Below, one piece after another: positions 43,941 to 52,362 of a stretch of DNA of 64,000 nt. The stretch is from G963665925 sp963678925. GTDB lineage: Bacteria; Bacillota; Clostridia; Peptostreptococcales; Acidaminobacteraceae. The notes below the pieces were generated by a model. That model worked only from the letters and a program-made list of their open reading frames with translations. It had not been told where the DNA came from and did no database searches. Each line of letters starts with the position of its first letter. The first letter of the stretch is position 1. The stretch covers positions 1,488,001 through 1,552,000 of the forward strand of contig OY787533.1 in assembly GCA_963678925.1 (NCBI GenBank), written 5' to 3'. The position numbers and the translations under genes are program-made.

Positions 43941-45719
43941 ATGAAAAGTATCAAAACGAAAATACTTGCAGTTGTCATCATCAATATGCTACTTGTTTCT
44001 GCCATCATCAGCGGTACTGCATTTTATGCCATAAGCCGTGCAAATGAGGCCCAGCTTTCTCAAATGGAAAACCAGCTGAGAACCAGTTACGATCAGCAGA
44101 TCAAGAGTCAGGTCGAGATCATTGTGTCAGAGCTTGGCGGCATCCATCAGGACTATCTGGATGGCAATATGACTGCCGATGAAGCCAAAGCCATTTCTGC
44201 AAATGTTATCCGTAATGCCAAGTACGGTGAAAGTGGCTACTTCTGGGCTGACACCATGGAAGGCGTCAACGTGGTACTCCTTGGAAACAAGGATGTTGAA
44301 GGCAAGAGCCGTATTGACCTAGAAGATGTCAACGGTAAAAAGCTCATTAAGGACTTCATCGACATCATTAAGAACGACGGCGAAGGCTATGACAATTACT
44401 ACTTCCCAAAACCAGGTGAAGAGGAAGCCCTGCCTAAGCGCGCCTTCATCAAACTCTATGAGCCTTACGGCTGGGTCATCGGTACAGGCAACTATATCGA
44501 CGATATCGACAAGTTTGTGGAAAGTGAGCGTGCCATGACTCAGGAACGCTTTGCCAAAACCAGGAACCTGCTCCTAGGCTTCCTAGCACTCTCCATCATA
44601 TTTGGCTCCATTTTATCTGTCGTTTTGAGCAGCACCATTACCAAACCGATTCTCAAGCTTTCAGAGCTTCTTGATAAAACTGCAAATCTGGATATCCGTA
44701 ATGATGATACCTATAACTATCTCCTCAAGTATCCAGACGAAACTGGGATTATCGCACGGTCTGCGGGTAACCTTCGCTCTGTGCTCAGGGATATCATCAC
44801 CCACCTGAAAGAGGATTCCGTACAGCTCAGCCATTCCTCTGACGAGCTGGGCACCATTGTCCTCCAAGGAAAGGAAGGCATTGAAGCTGTCGCCCAGACT
44901 GTAGACGAATTTGCAAAAGGTGCTACTGAGCAAGCTTCCGATGCACAGGTGGCTGCTGAAAACATGTCGACACTTGCCCTTGAAATCAACGAAAGTGTTG
45001 AAAATGCTTCAAAACTCAGAGAGTACACTGCCGAAGTCAGCAAGAATAACGACGAAGGCTTCGCACTCATTCAGGAGCTAACTGGTAAGTTCAACGCAAC
45101 GATTGAATCCAATGAAAATCTCAATAAGAATGTCAGCACCTTGTCTGTGAAGTCTGCATCCATTGGTGAAATCACCAGCGCAATCCAAAGCATTGCAGAG
45201 CAAACCAACCTCCTCGCCTTAAACGCTGCCATTGAGGCCGCACGTGCAGGCGAAGCCGGAAGAGGTTTCGCAGTTGTTGCAGATGAAATCAGAAAACTCG
45301 CTGAGCAAACGTCAAAATCAACTGAACAGATCAACACCATCATCAGTGAGATTCTCAACGAGATCAACTCAACCACAGAAAATATGGAAATCGCAACGGA
45401 GTCCATTCAGCTTTCAAGTGATGTTGTTTCAAATCTCAAGTTGTCCTTTGAAGCGATTGAGACGTCAATGGAATCCACCCTTGCCCAGCTGGACGGTATT
45501 ACAAACAGCATACAGAATGTAAACGACAGCAAGGACGTTGCTACAAACTCTATCCAGGGCATCTCCGCTATTACAGAGGAGAATGCCGCATCTGCGGAAG
45601 AAATCTCAGCAACCATGGAAACGCAGACAGAACTCATGTCAGGCATACAGTCCAATTCATCGGAAGTTCTCTCCATTGCACGCAAGCTCGATGAGATTAT
45701 CCAGCGTTTCAACCTGTAA
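43941..45719 (+). CDS. Methyl-accepting chemotaxis protein with single-Cache sensor, 592 aa
   Basis: TM1 at about 8-30, an extracytoplasmic sCache domain to about 190 (YGESGYFWADTMEG, IGTGNYIDDID), TM2 about 205-230, HAMP and a signalling domain with EQTNLLALNAAIEAARAGEAG. The sCache_2 type often detects organic acids. The frame is open 59 codons upstream, but the ATG at 43941 has GGAGGGAGAG and begins before TM1. Monocistronic; followed by a hairpin at 45757-45785. Confidence 0.93.
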   Translation: MKSIKTKILAVVIINMLLVSAIISGTAFYAISRANEAQLSQMENQLRTSYDQQIKSQVEIIVSELGGIHQDYLDGNMTADEAKAISANVIRNAKYGESGYFWADTMEGVNVVLLGNKDVEGKSRIDLEDVNGKKLIKDFIDIIKNDGEGYDNYYFPKPGEEEALPKRAFIKLYEPYGWVIGTGNYIDDIDKFVESERAMTQERFAKTRNLLLGFLALSIIFGSILSVVLSSTITKPILKLSELLDKTANLDIRNDDTYNYLLKYPDETGIIARSAGNLRSVLRDIITHLKEDSVQLSHSSDELGTIVLQGKEGIEAVAQTVDEFAKGATEQASDAQVAAENMSTLALEINESVENASKLREYTAEVSKNNDEGFALIQELTGKFNATIESNENLNKNVSTLSVKSASIGEITSAIQSIAEQTNLLALNAAIEAARAGEAGRGFAVVADEIRKLAEQTSKSTEQINTIISEILNEINSTTENMEIATESIQLSSDVVSNLKLSFEAIETSMESTLAQLDGITNSIQNVNDSKDVATNSIQGISAITEENAASAEEISATMETQTELMSGIQSNSSEVLSIARKLDEIIQRFNL

Positions 45720-45756
45720 AACCACATAAGTCTAAAAGTCATATAGGAAACTATAA

Positions 45757-45785
45757 AAGGGCGCTGATTTATAATCAGCGCCCTT
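45757..45785. terminator. Hairpin h at repeat copy 2 (MCP terminator)
   Basis: AAGGGCGCTGATT/AATCAGCGCCCTT, 13-bp stem with a TAT loop. A closely related hairpin lies on the other side of the family-A repeat at 45937-45965. Confidence 0.7.
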
Positions 45786-45812
45786 GAGGTTGTTGACAAA
45801 GTCGACAACTTC

Positions 45813-45936
45813 CAGACTGTTGAAAACTTCGAAAGTCAAGGCGCGGATGTAATCCGCTCCTGGAGCGTACTCCGCGTACGTGACTGGTGTGGATTACATC
45901 CTGCAACGCAGAATTTCGGAGTTTGTCAACAGTCTG
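45813..45936. repeat. Family-A interspersed hairpin repeat, copy 2
   Basis: 124 nt, terminal inverted repeats as copy 1, with compensating changes inside (GATGTAAT 45846-45853 with ATTACATC 45893-45900). It is preceded by AGGTTGTTGACAAAGTCGAC (45787-45806), a small hairpin of its own. It lies between the ends of two convergent genes. Confidence 0.88.
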
Positions 45937-45965
45937 ATGGACGCCGATTTGTAATCGGCGCCCAT
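45937..45965. terminator. Hairpin h' at repeat copy 2 (DHH-gene terminator)
   Basis: ATGGaCGCCGATT/AATCGGCGcCCAT with a TGT loop: same 13+3+13 geometry as 45757-45785, with a T-A pair replaced by C-G. Confidence 0.7.
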
Positions 45966-46028
45966 CTTAAGTACAGTCCGTTCAACACGCAGTCCTACTG
46001 ACTTATGCCTAACACCCGCTTCCTTTGA

Positions 46029-46952
46029 TTAACCCTGAAGCTGGTCGATAAGCTCTTTCAAGATAACTTCTTCCTGGTCGTTTTCCACCTGGCATGTCCC
46101 TGCGTTGCGGTGACCACCGCCACCGTGCTTGAGCATGAGTTCGCCAATGTTTGCCTTTGACGAACGGTCAAATATGGATTTGCCGACCGTGAACACGGTA
46201 TTCTGCTTTTTAAGGCCCCAGATGACCTGGATGGACACCTTGGATTCAGGGAAAAGTGCATATTTCAGAAATCTGTTGCCCGGATGAATGACATCCTCAT
46301 CCTTAAGACGTACGACAAGAACATCTCCGTGCATCTCACCGCAAGTCTGCAGCTGCTCCTTGAATGCCTCCTCATGTTCGAAGTAGAGCTCCACACGTTC
46401 CTTCACATCAGGCAATTCCAGAATGTCTTCAATATCATGATCTGTACAGTAGTCAATGAGTTCCATCATGAGACTGTAGTTTGAAATCCTAAAGTTTCTA
46501 AATCTGCCCAGACCGGTACGGGCGTCCATCAAAAAGCTCAGGAGCTCCCATCCCTTTGGCGTCAGAACGTCTTCCTTTGTGAACTGTGCGGAATCGGCCT
46601 TGTCTACTGCAAGCATCATTTCATCCCATCTCGCAGGAAATACATCTCTTCCGCCAAAATGATTGTAAACCACACGTGCAGCTGAAGGCGCATCCGGTTC
46701 TATGATATGGTTGTCTTTTCTCTTTTCATTACGGATCGTTTCACTCAAATGGTGATCAAAGGCAAGATAGACCCCTTCAACATAGGGCAGGTTTGTCGTG
46801 ATATCCTTATCGCTCACCGGGATGATTCCGTCCTGCATATCTTTTGGATGGACAAACTTAATGTCGTCAATCATATCCAGCTTCTTCAGAAGAACTGCAC
46901 ACACAAGTCCATCAAAATCACTTCTCGTTACCAGTCTGTATTTATCTGCCAT
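46029..46952 (-). CDS. DHH/DHHA1-family phosphoesterase, 307 aa
   Basis: N-terminal DHH domain with RSDFDGLVCAVLL (metal Asp residues near 9-11) and AFDHHLSE near 66-73. The C-terminal DHHA1 domain holds HGGGGHRNAGTCQV near 278-291. Such proteins hydrolyse oligonucleotides, pAp, cyclic dinucleotides or polyphosphate. The exact substrate is not readable, and no RNA-binding S1 or GAF domain is attached. GGAGGATT precedes the ATG. It is 28 bp short of the usual NrnA size. Located in a convergent arrangement with the chemoreceptor gene across repeat copy 2. Confidence 0.87.
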   Translation of the reverse strand: MADKYRLVTRSDFDGLVCAVLLKKLDMIDDIKFVHPKDMQDGIIPVSDKDITTNLPYVEGVYLAFDHHLSETIRNEKRKDNHIIEPDAPSAARVVYNHFGGRDVFPARWDEMMLAVDKADSAQFTKEDVLTPKGWELLSFLMDARTGLGRFRNFRISNYSLMMELIDYCTDHDIEDILELPDVKERVELYFEHEEAFKEQLQTCGEMHGDVLVVRLKDEDVIHPGNRFLKYALFPESKVSIQVIWGLKKQNTVFTVGKSIFDRSSKANIGELMLKHGGGGHRNAGTCQVENDQEEVILKELIDQLQG

Positions 46953-47023
46953 AAAATCCTCCTTAGAATATTTTCGTCATCGATTCATAGTATTTATACC
47001 AATCTCACCATCTAAATCATCAT

Positions 47024-47776
47024 TTATTTCAGTTCGAGCACAACTGGACAATGGTCGCTGCCTTCCACATCCATATGTATTTCTGCATCCTTCATATTTT
47101 GCGCAAACCGCTCAGACACAATAAAGTAGTCGATTCTCCACCCGACGTTATTGACACGGGCATTCCCCATATAAGACCACCATGAATACATGTCTTCCTT
47201 ATCCGGATAGAAGTATCTGAACGAATCTACAAATCCGGCTTGGAGCAGCTGTGTCATCTTTGCGCGTTCCTCATCTGTAAAGCCGGCATTTTTCCTGTTG
47301 GACTTGTCATTCGTAAGGTCGATTTCCTTGTGTGCCACATTCAGGTCGCCACATACGATGACCGGTTTCTTGCTGTCCAGCTCAAGCAGGTAGTTTCGAA
47401 AATCATCTTCCCATACTTCGCGGTAATCCAGTCTTTCAAGGCTACGTTTCGAATTTGGGGTATAGACAGTCACCATGTAGAAGTCCTGGAATTCAAGTGC
47501 AATAATCCGGCCCTCCTGGTCATGTTCCTCAATCCCCATATCATAAGAAACCGACAGTGGCGCGTGCTTGGTGAATATGGCCGTGCCCGAGTATCCCTTC
47601 TTTTCAGCTGCATTCCAGTACTGATGGTAGCCTTCCAGTTCCAGTTCCACCTGTCCCACCTGGCATTTTGTCTCCTGGAGGCAGAAGATATCCGCATTCA
47701 TTTCATTGAAATAGTCCATGAACCCTTTCTTAAGAACTGCTCTTATCCCGTTCACATTCCACGAGATCAGCTTCAT
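47024..47776 (-). CDS. xth: Exodeoxyribonuclease III / AP endonuclease, 250 aa
   Basis: Metal-dependent endonuclease/exonuclease/phosphatase fold acting on abasic sites in base-excision repair. Motifs are MKLISWNVNGIRA at the N-terminus, CLQETKC (metal Glu) near 33-39, GDLNVAHKEIDL (Asp/Asn) near 147, GWRIDYFIVS (Asp) and the final GSDHCPVVLEL (catalytic Asp-His). Start ATG at 47776 has AAGGAGCG; an in-frame Met two codons earlier is less well placed. Full length and intact. Confidence 0.95.
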   Translation of the reverse strand: MKLISWNVNGIRAVLKKGFMDYFNEMNADIFCLQETKCQVGQVELELEGYHQYWNAAEKKGYSGTAIFTKHAPLSVSYDMGIEEHDQEGRIIALEFQDFYMVTVYTPNSKRSLERLDYREVWEDDFRNYLLELDSKKPVIVCGDLNVAHKEIDLTNDKSNRKNAGFTDEERAKMTQLLQAGFVDSFRYFYPDKEDMYSWWSYMGNARVNNVGWRIDYFIVSERFAQNMKDAEIHMDVEGSDHCPVVLELK

Positions 47777-47807
47777 ATGCACGCTCCTTCCCGCTCATCC
47801 TATTTAA

Positions 47808-47863
47808 CAGTGCTTCTACACTGAGGTTGTTGACAAAGTCAACAGTCTGAGTGCTTCTGCACT
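47808..47863. repeat. Internally deleted family-A repeat, copy 4, with flanking hairpins
   Basis: Hairpin CAGTG-CTTCTA-CACTG (47808-47823), then AGGTTGTTGACAAAGTC joined directly to AACAGTCTG (47824-47849), then hairpin AGTGC-TTCT-GCACT (47850-47863). It is the outline of copies 2 and 3 with the central roughly 130 nt missing. Confidence 0.75.
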
Positions 47864-47957
47864 GGCATCTTCCTACACCCATTATATCAAAGCCTGATGC
47901 TTCCTTTAATGGAATTTGCTATCCTTTTCAAAGTTTCCTCATTTGAACACAGAGAAA

Positions 47958-47994
47958 TCCTGGTCTGCCTGAATGACGCTTCAGCTGACCAGGA
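47958..47994 (-). terminator. Probable terminator of the SLH-protein gene
   Basis: TCCTGGTC/GACCAGGA outer stem with an inner CTGAA/TTCAG stem, then TTTCTCTG on the minus strand. Confidence 0.6.
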
Positions 47995-48035
47995 CCGCTC
48001 TATATCCCTCTATGAAACATCAACCACGCTCATCA

Positions 48036-50882
48036 TCAACCATAAATCTTCTTGATGATGCTCGCAGCCATTTCTTTGGTAATGGTCTCTTTTGGACCGA
48101 TTCCACGTTCTCCCACTGTAATGATTCCCAGCTCAATCATGAGTGCGACTTCATCGGTTGCCCACTCAGCCACATCCGCACCATCGCGGTATCCAGGAAT
48201 TTCTGCGGTGAGGTCCGCATTGAGTTTCTTGTCGTCATACGCAACCATGGCATTTGAAAGAATGACCATCATCTGCTCTTTGGTGATGTTGCCGTCTGGG
48301 TTGAAGGTCGTTTCCGAATTGCCGGAAATAATACCCTTGTCGTATGCCGATGCGATTTCATCATAATGACCGGAGTCAGCGGCAATATCTTCAAAAGGTG
48401 CCGATGCCTCTTCGTTTGTCAGACCATAAGCCCGTGTCACCCATACGGTAAACTCTTCACGGGTTACGGCGTCTTCCGGATTGAAGCTCGCTTCTTCGTC
48501 GATGATTCCCTTTCCTAGAAGTTCATTGATTTCAGCCTTTGCCCAAGAGCTTTCCACATCCGTGAAGGATTTGCTGGACTGCATCACCGTATACTGACTC
48601 AAACTGATGCGTTTTGTTGAAACGCTGTTGGTTACAGGATCATAGACCCCACCCACCGGTTCCCACTCCCCTGTATTCTCATTGAGTCTAAAGACACTGA
48701 CTTGTGATGGGTTGTACTGAGAATCGAAGAACTCAAACTCATCGAGGTCAAAGGCCAGTTCCACTGGTTCGTCTAGAGTTTTCATCTCATCGGTGCCTGC
48801 AAAGAGTTCCACATCGGTTGTATAGCCTGACTTAAATGTGATTTTGTCCTGTTTCGACGCAAAGGTCTGATTTTCAAAATTCAAGTCTACCAGGACAGAA
48901 CCGCCTGACTCAACATTTTGGTTGAGAATGGATTCGTCGATTTGGAGTTTTGTGCCGCCAACCTTGACACCCACTTTTCCCACACCGGCGTCTTTGAGTT
49001 TGCCAACAAGTTCTGAGTCCAGCGGCACAGCAACCTTGTCTGCAACGCGGTCAGACTTGAGCGTAACTTCCATTTCAAAGTCACGGACATTGCTAGTACC
49101 ATAATAGTCGCCTAAAGCATCCTTCACCGTATCGTAAGCTACTTTTCTAGCAGCAATCTCCGTTTCAAGTGAAGCCGGGTCGAATTTGACCTGAGCCTTA
49201 TCATTTTCAACGACCACTTGCGACTGCGGTTTGACCTCTCCAATTTTGCCAATGACACTCTTGGCGAAGTCAGAAACCGTAACATTCATTTCGACAGTCT
49301 TCTCCGCACCTGCCGTTTGGACTTTGCCTACATTGCCCAGGAAGCCCGTAGCAAGTGTTGTCAGCTTCTCAGTACTCTCAATTTTCTGTACTGACTTAGA
49401 AAGCACCTCTGTCATTTCTACGAGTTTCTTTTCAACAAACGCTGTATTGGCAGCGTCCTTAACAGCTGTCTCAAGAGCATCAACTGTATTGACATACTGG
49501 TCAAGGGCCGATACGAGCAGGGCTTCACTTTCTATATTTTCAATATTCGCTTCCATGACCTTATAAGCCTTTTCAGCATCTTCCACAACAAGGGTTTCTC
49601 CCTTGAGCTGTGTACTGATATCGTCTGCCAGCGTACTGACATTCGTGTTCGATTCAAGCTCTGAAACAGACGTCATATTCAGGGCTTCATCAAGGGGATA
49701 CATCACGAGTTCAAGCTCTGGATTGTCCAGTGCCGCATTTTGTGTATAGGCAATCACAAAGCCGTCCTCTACGTGGTTGTAGCCCGCTGTAATATCGGTC
49801 ATGAATCCTGTTTCAGTCTCGACTGCAACAGGGTCATCTGCCAGCTTCTCTCCTTCCGGACTCAGTTCCTGTGCGTAAAGAACCCCTTCACCGCCCATGT
49901 CTTCAGTCCAGACAACGAGAATGTTTCCCGTCTGACTATTAATATCCACTGTAAGTGTATTGGGTTCATCCAGCAAATTAGATGTGAACTCGACCAGCGA
50001 AGAGTTCTCATGGATGAACTTACCGTAGAGGGAATACTTGGCCCCTGTATCCCGCTGCCAGATTACATAGTCATCACCGTACTGGTCACTGTGGACCACG
50101 CGTGGCTCGCTCAGGTCTGTCAGGCCCGGAACGACGGCCCCCTCCATACTCACACTACCATCGGATTCGACTTCAATGACTGAGATGATCGCATTGCTGC
50201 CGCCATACTCCGCTGTCACTATGAAGCGCTCCTCGTCAGGATTGTAGACCACATCAAAGGAATCCACGTCCGTATCAAATGGTCCAAATTCCAAATCCAC
50301 CGGCGTTTCCAGCAGGGTATCCACAAGGACTCCAGTCAGCTGCGTCTCAAAATCATCACGCATATTCCATGTGATGAGATACTGTTCATTCTCAGAGTCA
50401 TAGGCCCCTTTAGGCGTATCATGGGATTCATTCAAGCCAGGCTCTGTATCAAAGGTCATAATATCCGTTTTCTTGCTTCCATTCAGGTCGAGCACCACAC
50501 CATGGATCCGGCGTGCAGTACTGATGCCGTCATTCCAGACTACCAGAAACTGTTCTTCATCTGGATTGTAGGTGACATGCGGATTTTCAGGCATATTCAG
50601 GGAGACTGTCACGATGGTAAAATCACTCCCCAGCTTACGTCCCTGAGTATCTACAAATTGCCCCTTAAGCGCACTTGCAAGTGCAAATCCGTTGTAATCC
50701 TGATAGACGACCAAATACTTTTCAGCATCCTCTGCGTATGCGGAAGATGTGCTATAAACGCCGGTAAGCTGCCTGTCGGCACCCGGTGCAGCAAAAGTCC
50801 CCGTATAAGTGGTCGTCAGCATCAGCATGACAACCATGAGCGCACTCAGGCGCTTGAGCTTGCCGCTGTTCAAAATATGCAT
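48036..50882 (-). CDS. Surface protein with three C-terminal SLH domains, 948 aa
   Basis: The signal peptide ends near residue 33 (TTTYTGTFAAPG). An N-terminal half to about 390 has repeated LVVYQD/FLVVWN/YLITWNMRD/RFIVTAEY strands, suggesting a beta-propeller. A helical middle (about 410-520) and a beta-sandwich part follow. Three SLH motifs close the protein, beginning SFTDVESSWAKAEINELLGKG, PFEDIAADSGHYDEIASAY and DGADVAEWATDEVALMIELG, which should bind pyruvylated wall polymers. The ATG at 50882 has GGAGGTAC; the frame extends 19 codons further upstream but lacks a site. Probably a cell-wall-anchored binding protein; no catalytic motif was recognised. Confidence 0.85.
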   Translation of the reverse strand: MHILNSGKLKRLSALMVVMLMLTTTYTGTFAAPGADRQLTGVYSTSSAYAEDAEKYLVVYQDYNGFALASALKGQFVDTQGRKLGSDFTIVTVSLNMPENPHVTYNPDEEQFLVVWNDGISTARRIHGVVLDLNGSKKTDIMTFDTEPGLNESHDTPKGAYDSENEQYLITWNMRDDFETQLTGVLVDTLLETPVDLEFGPFDTDVDSFDVVYNPDEERFIVTAEYGGSNAIISVIEVESDGSVSMEGAVVPGLTDLSEPRVVHSDQYGDDYVIWQRDTGAKYSLYGKFIHENSSLVEFTSNLLDEPNTLTVDINSQTGNILVVWTEDMGGEGVLYAQELSPEGEKLADDPVAVETETGFMTDITAGYNHVEDGFVIAYTQNAALDNPELELVMYPLDEALNMTSVSELESNTNVSTLADDISTQLKGETLVVEDAEKAYKVMEANIENIESEALLVSALDQYVNTVDALETAVKDAANTAFVEKKLVEMTEVLSKSVQKIESTEKLTTLATGFLGNVGKVQTAGAEKTVEMNVTVSDFAKSVIGKIGEVKPQSQVVVENDKAQVKFDPASLETEIAARKVAYDTVKDALGDYYGTSNVRDFEMEVTLKSDRVADKVAVPLDSELVGKLKDAGVGKVGVKVGGTKLQIDESILNQNVESGGSVLVDLNFENQTFASKQDKITFKSGYTTDVELFAGTDEMKTLDEPVELAFDLDEFEFFDSQYNPSQVSVFRLNENTGEWEPVGGVYDPVTNSVSTKRISLSQYTVMQSSKSFTDVESSWAKAEINELLGKGIIDEEASFNPEDAVTREEFTVWVTRAYGLTNEEASAPFEDIAADSGHYDEIASAYDKGIISGNSETTFNPDGNITKEQMMVILSNAMVAYDDKKLNADLTAEIPGYRDGADVAEWATDEVALMIELGIITVGERGIGPKETITKEMAASIIKKIYG

Positions 50883-50961
50883 ACTGTACCTCCTTAACAC
50901 TCTTCTACCAATGCCCTCTCTTACTTTATAGCCCTCCAAACCGCCTTTCCTCTAAATAATC

Positions 50962-51624
50962 TTAAAGTTTAAGCATCGCCGCATAGCGTTCATTCAAATA
51001 AGGTCTGACCTGATCGAGAATATAGTTCTTCATTTTATCCGACAAGTTGCCTTCAGGGGTCAGCATATCCTCTTCCAGATCGATACGCACCTTGGTACAT
51101 AAGTCGAAGGCTTCATACCACAGCTCATAGTTTCTTCTCAAATCCTGCATATAGTCTTTTGGAATCAGGTCTGCCTCAGTTGAGCGATTGCGGGCCTGAA
51201 TCCGTCGCATGGCGGTATCCACACTGACATCAATATAAATCAGAAGCTCTGGCGGATTCACATGCGCCAGCATGTTATGGAGCAGATCACGATAGATTCT
51301 GAACTCGTCAGTCGTCATTTGCCCTCTGTCATGAATGGTCTTTGCGAAAATCTCGTCGCCGTAAATGGACCGATCAAAGATTGCCGCACCGCCCGTTTCA
51401 TCTACATTCTTGATATCCCTAAACCTGTCATTGAGGAACATGACCTGAATGATTGCACTCCATCTGCCCTGGTCGGCATAGAATCGATCCAGCATGCGCT
51501 GGGCAAGCCGGCCCCGATCATCGTCGACGAGTTCCTCATATACCGCAATTCCCAGCGTATCACTCAAAAACTCTGCAACAGTACTCTTACCGGCTCCAAT
51601 GATTCCATCTACAACTATGGCCAT
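50962..51624 (-). CDS. Deoxynucleoside kinase family protein, 220 aa
   Basis: P-loop kinase that phosphorylates deoxynucleosides for salvage. Walker A GIIGAGKST is at about 7-15, the DRSIYGDEIF motif (ERS-like, DRS) near 88 and the LID region RIQARNRSTEADL near 148. A variant start at 51684 adds 20 residues; the ATG at 51624 is preferred for AAGGAGCAG upstream and a start just before the P-loop. 79 bp upstream of the SLH-protein gene start and codirectional with it. The dAdo/dGuo versus dCyd preference cannot be read. Confidence 0.87.
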   Translation of the reverse strand: MAIVVDGIIGAGKSTVAEFLSDTLGIAVYEELVDDDRGRLAQRMLDRFYADQGRWSAIIQVMFLNDRFRDIKNVDETGGAAIFDRSIYGDEIFAKTIHDRGQMTTDEFRIYRDLLHNMLAHVNPPELLIYIDVSVDTAMRRIQARNRSTEADLIPKDYMQDLRRNYELWYEAFDLCTKVRIDLEEDMLTPEGNLSDKMKNYILDQVRPYLNERYAAMLKL

Positions 51625-51832
51625 ATTATTAACTGCTCCTTTGCTCTTGTACCGCTCAAACTCGGTTGAAATAAATTCTGACATGCCTGACCTCAATCCT
51701 CATACTGTGAATAATGTACGATTCCTTATCTAGATATTGCATAAACCTGCGTTTTATATATACCCAGTTATAGGGCACCTAGTAATTTTTCATCAAGCAG
51801 GCCCCTTAAGCCTTCTAGTAAAGCTGATTTTA

Positions 51833-51861
51833 TTGACAAGGCACTGCTTTTTCCTTAAAAT
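51833..51861 (+). promoter_or_regulatory. Promoter of the marR-MATE operon
   Basis: TTGACA (51833-51838), exactly 17-nt spacer, TAAAAT (51856-51861). Directly after it, 51862-51892 holds a repeated AGTTTCT (CTGT/ACAG and GTTTCT-ACA-AGAAC), a likely MarR operator at the transcription start. Confidence 0.8.
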
Positions 51862-51906
51862 AGTTTCTGTAAAAACAGTTTCTACAAGAACTAATTAGGA
51901 GGCTAT

Positions 51907-52362
51907 ATGCTAAAACCGAGTGAAATTCTATATGGTCAAAACACCATTGCAAAACTGCTTCAGGAATGCAATTCGAGTGTCAGCAGCAAGCATGGACTGA
52001 CAGAATATGAATCCAGTATTCTGCTATATCTATACAATCATCCCCATAAGAACACGGCAACCGACATAGTCGACTACCGAAAGCTGCCAAAAGCCAATGT
52101 TTCTAAGGCGGTTGAATCGCTCATCTGCAAGAACCTGCTGATTCGAAACCCTGACCCAAGAGACAGACGGCGTATTCATCTGGCACTGACAGAAGAGGCG
52201 CTCACAATCATTCCAGACCTCATCAAGGCCATGAATGCCTTTTTTGATATACTGCTCTCCGATTTCGACAAAAAAGAAAGGGCGCTTTACGCCTCTCTGA
52301 ATAGACGCATCATCGCAAATGCTGAGAAAGGACTCCTTCAAAATGAAGACCGCAACAAATGA
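51907..52362 (+). CDS. MarR-family transcriptional regulator, 151 aa
   Basis: Winged helix-turn-helix: ESSILLYLYNHPHKNTATDIVDYRKL, then NVSKAVESLICKNLLIRNPDPRDRRRIHLALT with the conserved wing DPRDRR near 93-98. AGGAGG precedes the ATG. Its stop overlaps the MATE start by 20 bp, so it probably represses its own promoter and the adjoining exporter until a toxic ligand binds. Confidence 0.93.
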   Translation: MLKPSEILYGQNTIAKLLQECNSSVSSKHGLTEYESSILLYLYNHPHKNTATDIVDYRKLPKANVSKAVESLICKNLLIRNPDPRDRRRIHLALTEEALTIIPDLIKAMNAFFDILLSDFDKKERALYASLNRRIIANAEKGLLQNEDRNK

